DNA of 7,577 nucleotides from Phycisphaerae bacterium (GTDB lineage Bacteria; Planctomycetota; Phycisphaerae; Phycisphaerales; Phycisphaeraceae), in the NCBI GenBank assembly GCA_002688155.1, contig NZCH01000125.1:1-7577 (forward strand), in the 5' to 3' direction. The position numbers and the translations under genes are program-made. This document shows positions 1 through 5,926 of this stretch, one piece after another. Positions within the stretch are counted from its first letter, which is position 1. Each line of letters opens with the position of its first letter. A model generated the notes under the pieces. The model saw nothing but the letters and a program-made list of their open reading frames with translations. It did not search any database and was not told where the DNA came from.

Positions 1-263
1 CTCTTCTGCAGGTCGATCACGATCATCACGTAAGATGAAAGGTGCCACCCCACGGCCCCCTTCCACACCCACATTGTCTGGTGCTCTGCCCCCGGCTTGA
101 AAGACTGCCCATCGGTCAACTGCACGGCGTCGCCTTCATCGGTGCAGTGCTTGTAGGACGGTTCTGGAGCGATGGAGTAGGGCTTGCCCAGAGAAAGGAG
201 GCCGCCGAGTGCAGGCGGGCAAAAAGCCAGGGCGAGGCAGAATAATCCAGCGATGATTCTCAT
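1..263 (-). CDS. Secreted protein of unknown function, N-terminal part (cut by window edge)
   Basis: The reading frame opens at an ATG (complement of 261-263) and stays open for 87 codons to the left edge, so only the N-terminus is visible. It begins MRIIAGLFCLALAFCPPALGG, a signal peptide with one Arg, a hydrophobic core and a small-residue end near residues 19-21. The Cys at residue 15 has Phe before it, so it is not a good lipobox. The mature part contains YSIAPEPSYKHCTDEGD, then QLTDG, a tryptophan-rich MWVWKGAVGW and a strand-like YVMIVIDLQK. From memory, planctomycete secreted proteins often start this way, with a beta-sandwich (discoidin-like) domain ahead of a larger enzymatic or unknown region. 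That family link is an inference. No clear Shine-Dalgarno sequence precedes the ATG; a TATACT hexamer lies about 12 bases upstream without a convincing -35 box. The terminator at 364-399 separates this gene from the PEP-CTERM gene, so it probably has its own promoter. Confidence 0.72.
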   Translation of the reverse strand, partial: MRIIAGLFCLALAFCPPALGGLLSLGKPYSIAPEPSYKHCTDEGDAVQLTDGQSFKPGAEHQTMWVWKGAVGWHLSSYVMIVIDLQK

Positions 264-338
264 GATCAGGTGAAGTATACGCTTTGTGCAAAACGCGGAC
301 TCCTACTGTCGTTGGCAGGCGTCGGGCAGGAACGTCAC

Positions 339-359
339 TGCGCATTGGTGTGATGCGCA
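339..359. repeat. Inverted repeat with 7-bp arms, TGCGCAT / ATGCGCA
   Basis: TGCGCAT (339-345) and ATGCGCA (353-359) are exact reverse complements around a 7-base spacer. The repeat abuts the A/T tract of the terminator at 364-399 and lies about 75 bases upstream of the minus-strand ATG at 263. It could be an operator for that gene or a second hairpin behind the terminator. Sequence alone does not decide. Confidence 0.4.
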
Positions 360-399
360 AAAAAACCGGCACGTTGCAGATATCTGCAACGTGCCGGTT
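359..399 (-). terminator. Rho-independent terminator of the PEP-CTERM gene
   Basis: Positions 364-399 form a perfect 36-bp palindrome; its left half is AACCGGCACGTTGCAGAT. Read on the minus strand, the hairpin is followed by seven T residues (A at 359-365 on the plus strand, two of them shared with the stem). It begins 66 bases past the stop codon of the minus-strand PEP-CTERM gene, where an intrinsic terminator is expected. On the plus strand the hairpin is followed by a mixed sequence with no T run, so termination should be one-directional. The stem is unusually long and has no mismatch. Confidence 0.85.
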
Positions 400-464
400 C
401 AGGAAAGGTCGTTTTGAATCATGAAGGCCCGGCCCTCTAAAGGGCTTCAGGTCGCGATCTCATT

Positions 465-1379
465 TCAGCGTCGTCGCCTGAGCAGTCCCAGGCCGCCGAT
501 GCCCAGCATGCTCAGCGTCGCCGGTTCGGGCGCCACGAACGTGCCGACGCGTGTCGGAACATCGTAGGTGGTTTGCGAAGGGTCGTACTGAACATTGTCG
601 CGGAACACTAAGTCGTCGATATAGCCGTTAAAAACAGAGTTGGCATTACCCCAGCCGCTAATCCACATGTCATTCGGCCAATCGATCCCGGTACCGGCGG
701 CCACCTGCTGGATCCGATCTCCATCCATCCACGACGTATAGGTGCTGCCATCCCACGTGACTGCGATATGATGCCAACTGCCCGCTTCCCAGTACTTCGT
801 CGTACCTAGCTCATGCCCCGAGCCGTGATAATTACTCTCCAAGAGCTTGTTGGCACCGTCCGTATCCCTGATAGCGACGAAAAGCTGGCCGCCGTCATTC
901 GGGTAGTTGTTGTTGTAGATGCCGACGTTCACGCCTTTAGTTGCATCGACGGAGTGACCCCCAAAGTGCGTGATGTCCTCGAAAACACCCGACCCACCAA
1001 CGCCTGGCCCACCTGCGGCCGTGCCAGCCCAGTTGGGACTGATCCAGAACTCCATTGTTCCCACGGGCCCAGTGACTTTATTCATGCCGTGGGGGGGGCA
1101 GGTCCCAAAACCACACCAATTTGCAGAGCGGCCTGAGTGGGCCAGTGCACCACCGAACCCCGGCTGACCCGCGCCAGCAACTACATTAGCATGAGTGACC
1201 ACGTACGGGTTGTCGAAGTCGTAATGCAAGTTTCCTGTTGTGTCATTTTTGTCGACGTCGAAAGGTATGTAGGCGGTTATCGCTCCATTGGCGACCTGGG
1301 CACTAAACGGCGCAACGAGTACGGCTGCAAGCAGAACTGTCGCGAATGTCATAGTGACTGTTGCTTTGAGTGCGTTCAT
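465..1379 (-). CDS. LamG-fold (concanavalin A-like) secreted protein with PEP-CTERM sorting signal
   Basis: This is a 304-residue exported protein. Residues 1-33 are a signal peptide (MNALKATVTM, a hydrophobic stretch, and a likely cut after ANGA). Residues about 34-263 match the LamG/concanavalin A-like jelly roll: the hallmark SWHHIAVTWDG lies at 201-211, followed by a Trp-Met-Asp-Gly turn, and NGYIDDLVFRD at 251-261 is the typical closing strand. Cys89 and Cys94 could form a small disulfide loop. The tail has PEP at 284-286, a short hydrophobic segment and RRRR at the end, the classic PEP-CTERM signal recognised by exosortases, which process such proteins for the cell surface or matrix. 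Such domains often bind glycans, but no ligand can be named. The chosen ATG at 1379 has a purine-rich ribosome site before it and starts the signal peptide directly. An in-frame start at 1445 would add 22 polar residues ahead of it and is unlikely. The gene ends at its own terminator. Confidence 0.9.
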   Translation of the reverse strand: MNALKATVTMTFATVLLAAVLVAPFSAQVANGAITAYIPFDVDKNDTTGNLHYDFDNPYVVTHANVVAGAGQPGFGGALAHSGRSANWCGFGTCPPHGMNKVTGPVGTMEFWISPNWAGTAAGGPGVGGSGVFEDITHFGGHSVDATKGVNVGIYNNNYPNDGGQLFVAIRDTDGANKLLESNYHGSGHELGTTKYWEAGSWHHIAVTWDGSTYTSWMDGDRIQQVAAGTGIDWPNDMWISGWGNANSVFNGYIDDLVFRDNVQYDPSQTTYDVPTRVGTFVAPEPATLSMLGIGGLGLLRRRR

Positions 1380-1387
1380 CTTTCTGT

Positions 1388-1397
1388 TCCCTTTCCT
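1388..1397 (-). promoter_or_regulatory. Ribosome binding site of the PEP-CTERM gene
   Basis: On the minus strand the bases AGGAAAGGGA end 8 bases before the ATG at 1379. This is the clearest Shine-Dalgarno-like site in the window, and it supports that start over the upstream in-frame codon at 1445. Confidence 0.6.
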
Positions 1398-1468
1398 AAG
1401 AGGTTGCAGTTGCCCCGTGTGAGGAGGCCTTAATTGCGGTTCCAAAGCGTGTGTTTTGGACAGTTATG

Positions 1469-1484
1469 CTTCACACGTTTGAAG
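1469..1484. promoter_or_regulatory. 16-bp near-perfect palindrome, candidate operator upstream of the PEP-CTERM gene
   Basis: CTTCACACGTTTGAAG reads almost the same on both strands: 14 of 16 positions are symmetric around a central ACGT. It lies about 90 bases upstream of the PEP-CTERM start. On the minus strand it is followed at once by CATAAC, a weak -10-like hexamer, so a bound protein would sit next to or inside the promoter. The size and symmetry resemble sites of dimeric helix-turn-helix regulators such as the LacI family. The regulator is unknown and none is encoded in the window. Confidence 0.4.
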
Positions 1485-1634
1485 CGTTACACACGACGCT
1501 GGGTACTTGGCAAACCGCGGACCACGAACCAGATGGGACGCCACTTGTCAGATATCCGGACACGCAGCGGCGGGGGATAATTATTGTAAGCAGTGAAAAC
1601 TAAAAGAGATACATCGAAATGGGGGCAGGGGCAG

Positions 1635-1665
1635 AGTCCTAATAACAATATAACGTTATCGGACT
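1635..1665. repeat. AT-rich imperfect inverted repeat
   Basis: AGTCC (1635-1639) pairs with GGACT (1661-1665). Inside it ATAAC pairs with GTTAT around an 8-base loop, with an uneven 2/1-base bulge. An alternative is the perfect 10-bp palindrome ATAACGTTAT inside the same stretch. No T run follows on either strand, so it is not an intrinsic terminator. It may be an operator or part of a structured leader. Confidence 0.35.
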
Positions 1666-1668
1666 ATA

Positions 1669-1690
1669 CCATTTTGGCTAGCCATATTGG
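1669..1690. promoter_or_regulatory. 22-bp palindrome centred on GGCTAGCC, candidate operator
   Basis: The element runs CCA-TTT-TGGCTAGCCA-TAT-TGG. The core TGGCTAGCCA is a perfect 10-bp palindrome, and the outer CCA/TGG also match, giving 18 of 22 symmetric positions. It starts 4 bases after the preceding inverted repeat. Two dyads side by side in an AT-rich spacer between divergent transcription units suggest a control region. This is inference from symmetry alone. Confidence 0.35.
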
Positions 1691-1783
1691 CGCGAAGATT
1701 GGGTTCCTGACAAACCCCGATCACGCAGTGCCGGCGCGGTGCGGTAGCGCGGTCACCGGCTAAGGCGACCTCACCCAAGGGCA

Positions 1784-1821
1784 GCTTAAAACAACTTAAG
1801 CGTTTGATACAAAACGCTTAA
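1784..1821. repeat. Alternating GCTTAA / TTAAGC repeats able to form two exclusive hairpins
   Basis: GCTTAA (1784-1789), TTAAGC (1796-1801) and GCTTAA (1816-1821) alternate. The middle copy can pair with the left one (6 bp, 6-base loop) or the right one, where the match extends to 10 bp: TTAAGCGTTT (1796-1805) with AAACGCTTAA (1812-1821), 6-base loop. The longer dyad would also suit a dimeric DNA-binding protein. It carries the AAGCGTT string that also overlaps the palindrome upstream of the PEP-CTERM gene (1482-1488). Confidence 0.45.
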
Positions 1822-1904
1822 CGACTGCCAAGACCGCCCTTGCGAGCGGCAACTCCCCTTACGCGACCGCGCACGGTCGGATATTGAGGTTTCACTGTCG
1901 GGGC

Positions 1905-2159
1905 ATGTCGCAAATCACCTGCGATGACGTGGACTTTGATACGCCCGGCGACGAAATCGTGGTACTTGCCGACCGGATCGACGAATTCCAGGTTCGAGTG
2001 TTCAACGTGAGCAGCAGCGCGTTCATTACTAACACGAAGTCAAACGCCGCCCTGGCCGCCCTTGCATTGACGGTGGACATCGGTCAGACAACGGGCCCGA
2101 TTCCCGAGCCGCCGATGGCCTCGCTGGTGGGGACAGGTGCCCCGGCGGGGCTCATGCGG
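1905..2159 (+). pseudogene. Probable remnant of a second PEP-CTERM protein gene (3' end)
   Basis: A plus-strand frame is open from about 1800; its first ATG is at 1905. Around residues 65-85 from that ATG it reads GPIPEP followed by PMASLVGTGAPAGLMR (PEP begins at 2103). This has the layout of a PEP-CTERM tail: the PEP triplet, a short hydrophobic stretch with a GxG step, then Arg. It parallels the intact tail of the gene at 465-1379. However, the final Arg cluster is replaced by PGHRARADQ, no stop follows until 2282, and the frame then runs over the start of the next gene. The sequence before the motif has no recognisable signal peptide. The simplest reading is the decayed or frameshifted 3' end of a lost gene. 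A short intact gene or chance resemblance is possible; there is one motif and no homology search behind this call. Confidence 0.4.
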
Positions 2160-2221
2160 CCAGGGCACCGAGCGAGAGCGGATCAACTACGATCCGGCGA
2201 CCGGTTGTATATCATGGTTCA

Positions 2222-4666
2222 ATGCCACATGCCCCGACGCCAGGAAGATTACTGCCGATCACGGTCGTCTTTGGTTTACTGATGCTGGGCTGGCCCGGTG
2301 GCAGTGCGACGAGTCACGGTGAATCCGCAGGCGAAGCGGCGGTTCGGGCCGAAGCCGGATCAGGAGCGGATCAGTTGCAGCACCAGTTGTCGATGATCGT
2401 CCTGCCCAACAAGCCGACGCCCGCCGAAGAGCACGCGGCCGAGGAGTTGGCCAGGTTCATTGAGCGCATGACGGGCAAGCGGTTGCCCGTCCTCAGCGAA
2501 GATGAACGGGGCCGCGCCAAAAACCCGGGCCGTGGCCTGATCGTCGGTCGAACCGAGTCGAATCTTGCCGCGCACGACGTCGACCACTGGCCGCGCGACA
2601 CGATTTACATCGGGTACGGTCGGCCGGCGGAGGGGGCCGGGGACATTCCCATCATCGGCCAGGGGTCGCAGGGCACGCTGTTTGCCGCGTACGAGTTTCT
2701 GCGCGATCAGGGCTGCCGGTGGTACGCCCCGGACTACGTCTGGCCTGACGATCAGTTCGTGCCGCGACGCGCGGCGCTGGACCTTAATCGTGAACCGGTC
2801 AAACACACGCCGAGTTTCGTTGAGCGCGGGTGGCACCCGGCGCCGGTGGCACCGCACGTGTGGCAGGCGCACATGAACGACTGGGCGGTGCGCAACGGGC
2901 TGAACACGTTTAGGCCCAGCACCACATTTGACTACGGCGCATCGCGTGGGCACGGCCTGCAACTGCGCGGTGGGCACACGATCTGGGTGCTGGTTCCCTC
3001 GGCCGATCATGAACTTGCCAGGCAAACCTTTGACGAGCACCCCCAGTGGTACCCACTGGTAAACGGCAAGCGGGTGATGCAATACACGGATGGCCGGCCC
3101 GTCCAGGCGTGCCTGTCCAACCCGCAAGTCGTCGAGCACGTGGCACGGCTGGTCAGCGCGTACTTCCGTGAACACCCCGCGTGCTGGCGGTTCTCTGTGA
3201 GCCCTAGCGACGAACCGACGTGGTGGTGCGAGTGCGACGCGTGCATCGCGATGGACGGGCCCGGCAGCACGTGGCGCGCCAACGACCGTTACGATGCGTA
3301 CGGCCTGCGCTCGCCGACCGGCCCGGGACCGATGAGTACGCGATGGGTCACGTTCGTGAACCAGGTCGCGCGGCTCGTCGCACGCGACTGGCCGGACAAG
3401 TACGTCAGTTTCTACGCCTACGGGTCTACCGTCGCGCCGCCACGCGATGCCGGCTGGAAGCTCGAGCCGAACCTGCTCATCGAATTCGCGCACGGCGACG
3501 GGTGGTGCATCAAACACGATCTGCTGGACCCCGACTGCCCGCCCAACGCATCGATGCACCAGTGGCTGTCCGGCTGGGCGGAAACCGGCAACCCGACCCT
3601 CTTTTACGACTACCCGCCCAACGGCTCGCGATTCGACGTGCCGTCGGGCGTCACGCGGCGGTACAAGTCGCTGCTCAGTTACACGAAAGAGGCCGGCGTG
3701 ACAGGCTGGGCCGGCGAGAACCAGGGCAGTTGGGCCGGCGCCGGGCTGCTGCAGAGCCTCAAGGCGCGCCTGCTTTGGGATATCGAAACCGACGTTGATC
3801 GGTTCATCGGCGAGTATTGCAGTGACGTGTACGGCCCGGCAGCCGCCGCGATGCGGACGTATTACGACGAACTTGAACGCCGGATCGACGAAGTGCCCGG
3901 ACACGCGGTGTGGGGCAGCTGGGCGACCAAACTCTCGCCACAGGCGCTTGTGCAACTCAGCGAACACCTGGACAAGGCAAAGGGCCAAGACCTCGGCGAC
4001 TTCGAGCAACGAAACGTCGCCATGGTGCGCGTCGCGTTTCATGCGCTCGTCATGGCATGGCTCGAAGAGACGGACAACGCGCCACGCGCTTCGGCCCTGC
4101 CGTGGGACTACGACCAGGTGCGCGCGGGGGCGCAGCGGCTGCTCAAGCGTCACGCCATCCCCGTAACCGATCGCTGGCGCGATCAGGTTTCAGAGAATCG
4201 CTACAGCCCGCCGTTCGCCGCGCTGGGCGGCGAGACGGTGCTCGAGCTGGCGGATGGCTGGCGGCTGCGACTCGACCCCGATGACGAGGGACTTGACGCG
4301 CGGTGGCACGCTCACCCGCCCATCGATGACGGCCAATGGCGTGACGTGCGCGTCGACCGATATTGGACCGAGCAGGGCTTGGACTACCACGGCGCCGCAT
4401 GGTACGCGACAACGTTCCTGGCGCCTGCGAAATCAATCGGGCGGATGTGGTTGCTGTTCGGCATGATCGACGGTGACGCGCAGATTTGGGTCAATGGCCG
4501 ATCCGTGGGGACGATGTCGGGCGATCCGTGGGACAAGCCCAAGGCCGTCGACATCACAGGTTCCGTCGAGCCCGGCGATCGCTCGCAACTGGTCGTTCGT
4601 GTTTACAAACAGTTGTACGCGGCGGGCAACAATGGTTTTGTTCGCATCACGGCCAGCGAGAACTGA
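2222..4666 (+). CDS. Exported DUF4838-type protein with C-terminal galactose-binding-like domain
   Basis: This 814-residue protein starts with a signal peptide (Arg9, hydrophobic LLPITVVFGLLMLGW, likely cut near residue 29). Residues about 55-190 resemble the N-terminal domain that DUF4838 proteins share with alpha-glucuronidases: IVLPNKPTPAEEHAAEELA, then a GLIVGR strand and FAAYEFLRDQGCRWYAP. Residues about 200-560 are the barrel-like DUF4838 region with its typical SVSPSDEPTWWCECDAC (325-341, Cys336/338/341) and GENQGSWAG (498-506). Residues about 675-814 look like a jelly-roll domain (AWYATTF, IWVNGRSVG, DITG, VVRVY). DUF4838 proteins are found near glycan-degrading enzymes, but to my knowledge the reaction is not established; Asp330/Glu331 are candidate acids only. 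The ATG at 2222 is the only sensible start. There is no Shine-Dalgarno sequence. It is followed 54 bases later by the barrel-protein gene and is probably cotranscribed with it. Confidence 0.87.
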   Translation: MPHAPTPGRLLPITVVFGLLMLGWPGGSATSHGESAGEAAVRAEAGSGADQLQHQLSMIVLPNKPTPAEEHAAEELARFIERMTGKRLPVLSEDERGRAKNPGRGLIVGRTESNLAAHDVDHWPRDTIYIGYGRPAEGAGDIPIIGQGSQGTLFAAYEFLRDQGCRWYAPDYVWPDDQFVPRRAALDLNREPVKHTPSFVERGWHPAPVAPHVWQAHMNDWAVRNGLNTFRPSTTFDYGASRGHGLQLRGGHTIWVLVPSADHELARQTFDEHPQWYPLVNGKRVMQYTDGRPVQACLSNPQVVEHVARLVSAYFREHPACWRFSVSPSDEPTWWCECDACIAMDGPGSTWRANDRYDAYGLRSPTGPGPMSTRWVTFVNQVARLVARDWPDKYVSFYAYGSTVAPPRDAGWKLEPNLLIEFAHGDGWCIKHDLLDPDCPPNASMHQWLSGWAETGNPTLFYDYPPNGSRFDVPSGVTRRYKSLLSYTKEAGVTGWAGENQGSWAGAGLLQSLKARLLWDIETDVDRFIGEYCSDVYGPAAAAMRTYYDELERRIDEVPGHAVWGSWATKLSPQALVQLSEHLDKAKGQDLGDFEQRNVAMVRVAFHALVMAWLEETDNAPRASALPWDYDQVRAGAQRLLKRHAIPVTDRWRDQVSENRYSPPFAALGGETVLELADGWRLRLDPDDEGLDARWHAHPPIDDGQWRDVRVDRYWTEQGLDYHGAAWYATTFLAPAKSIGRMWLLFGMIDGDAQIWVNGRSVGTMSGDPWDKPKAVDITGSVEPGDRSQLVVRVYKQLYAAGNNGFVRITASEN

Positions 4667-4720
4667 TCCAGGCGCGGCGAGCGATCATGTCGGCGTTCGA
4701 ACTACTCGCAACGGTGTTTC

Positions 4721-5866
4721 ATGAACACACGCATCATCATGATGGACTACGCCGGTGGGCACGTTCCCAACGCAGGCATGCGCGGCGGGGTGTACGGCCG
4801 GCGCGAAATCGCTGACTTGTTCAGTTTGTTTCGTGACGTGGGGTTCGACACCGTCTGGTTTCGCACGTCGTTCTGCGGGGCAGTCTGTTATCACAGCAAA
4901 GTCATGAAGCCGTTCGACGGCGAGTATCGATTGTTCGTTGACGAGCCACTCAAATGCGCGATGGCGGAGTTTGATCCGCTGGAAGTGGTTTTGCGCGAGG
5001 CCGATCGTTGCGGCCTGAAGGTGCTCGCGTGGATCACGCCGCTGGACAACTATTACCCCGGCATCGAAGATCCGGTGCTCGCGCGAAATCCCCGATGGCT
5101 GCTGCGCAGTCGCGACGGTCGTCACGCGATGCGCGGCATGCCGTGTTTCGCGTACCGCGAGTACATGGACCTTCGCGTCGACGAAGTGCGCGAAGTGATG
5201 GAATACGGCTGCGACGGCGTGTTTCACTCGTGGGCCACGCACTGCGTTTGCACGCAGGCCGAGGGCGACCCGCCTGACGTGCCGGATTCGTTCGGTTTCA
5301 ACCAGCCGATCCTTGACGAGTATCACCGCCGGCACGGGGAGCCGGCGGGCGAACAGGATTACGAAATCGAGTTAATCGCCGAAATCCACAGCGACTTCAT
5401 GGACGACTTCGTCGAAAGCGCGGCCGGCGCGGTCCACGCAGACGGCGGCGAATACGTCACCACGACCACGAGCGGCGTACTGACCACCGACGATTACAGT
5501 TGGTACACCTATCGCCCCCAGGGTGCCAAGGTATTCCGATTGCCCGCGCACTGGCGCAAATGGGTCAAGAAGGGCTGGGTCGATCGCATGTCGGCCGGCG
5601 CCGGTGGTCACTGGCTGGCGGAAAACGAGAAGGTCGCCCCGCTGTCGGTCCCCATCATCGGCACAATGCACGCGGCATGGGGCGATGATCCGAACCTGCC
5701 CGCCGAGATGCAAGCCAGTTTCAGTGACCGCGTTCAGCGCTGTCTCCAGGGGCCGTTCGGCGCAGTCGCGCTGCAGGAGTCCGATTCGATTGAAGCGTCG
5801 GCGCCGGAGCTTTGGGCGCAGCTGAAAGCGTTGTTCCGCCAATGCGAGTCGACGCGCTGCGATTAA
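4721..5866 (+). CDS. Glycoside-hydrolase-like TIM-barrel protein (GHL/COG1649-like)
   Basis: This 381-residue protein has the strand-helix layout of glycoside-hydrolase-like barrels: GFDTVWFR (41-48), the helix FDPLEVVLREADRCG then LKVLAWITPLDN (99-110), NPRWLLRSRDG (123-133), YMDLRVDEVREVM (148-160) and YGCDGVFHS (162-170), then FGFNQPILDEYHRRHG (191-206). In relatives the DGI strand commonly leads into an Asp-containing LDD-type segment; here it reads HSWATHCVC, so the usual acidic position appears changed. Nine Cys residues are present, several near the expected cleft. There is no signal peptide, so it may act in the cytoplasm, unlike its exported upstream neighbour. It lies 54 bases behind the DUF4838 gene on the same strand, with no terminator between, suggesting one operon. 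The ATG at 4721 is used; another in-frame ATG at 4739 is possible. Substrate and activity are unknown. Confidence 0.82.
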   Translation: MNTRIIMMDYAGGHVPNAGMRGGVYGRREIADLFSLFRDVGFDTVWFRTSFCGAVCYHSKVMKPFDGEYRLFVDEPLKCAMAEFDPLEVVLREADRCGLKVLAWITPLDNYYPGIEDPVLARNPRWLLRSRDGRHAMRGMPCFAYREYMDLRVDEVREVMEYGCDGVFHSWATHCVCTQAEGDPPDVPDSFGFNQPILDEYHRRHGEPAGEQDYEIELIAEIHSDFMDDFVESAAGAVHADGGEYVTTTTSGVLTTDDYSWYTYRPQGAKVFRLPAHWRKWVKKGWVDRMSAGAGGHWLAENEKVAPLSVPIIGTMHAAWGDDPNLPAEMQASFSDRVQRCLQGPFGAVALQESDSIEASAPELWAQLKALFRQCESTRCD

Positions 5867-5926
5867 CACGTAGCGATTGCGCCGCAGATGCACGTTGTGC
5901 CAATCGATGCGCACGGACGCACGTCT

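Larger units (their letters stand above)
1398..1904. other. Gene-free, palindrome-rich intergenic region
   Basis: I see no convincing gene here on either strand. The first part holds the leader of the minus-strand PEP-CTERM gene. About 1575-1690 is visibly richer in A and T than the flanking genes. At 1730-1760 a GC-rich imperfect hairpin is possible: GCCGG (1730-1734) pairs with CCGGC (1756-1760) and CGCG (1735-1738) with CGCG (1748-1751), with a 4-base bulge. Four further palindromic elements are listed separately. The stretch probably holds the promoters for the minus-strand PEP-CTERM gene and for plus-strand transcription, but no good -35/-10 pair could be found by eye. Confidence 0.6.

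Noticed and set aside
364..399. The 36-bp palindrome as an insertion-sequence end or attachment site
   Set aside because: No transposase, integrase or matching second copy is in the window. The T tract and place after a stop codon fit a terminator better.
1380..1445. N-terminal extension of the PEP-CTERM protein from an upstream in-frame start
   Set aside because: It would put 22 polar and charged residues before the signal peptide, overlaps the ribosome binding site, and has no ribosome site of its own that I can see.
2137..2322. Plus-strand frame containing GRLWFTD, which recalls beta-propeller lyase repeats
   Set aside because: The motif lies in another frame over the signal peptide of the DUF4838 gene and occurs once. 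The signal-peptide frame is continuous with clear downstream domains, so this is probably chance.
2360..4153. Long minus-strand open frame of 597 codons opposite the DUF4838 gene
   Set aside because: It is rich in Arg, Val, Pro and His without domain motifs, and lies entirely opposite a well-supported gene. Long antisense frames are common in GC-rich DNA.
4685..5335. Minus-strand open frame opposite the barrel protein gene (with a similar one at 5372-5914)
   Set aside because: Both mirror the plus-strand gene, whose barrel motifs are clear. Neither shows a recognisable domain.
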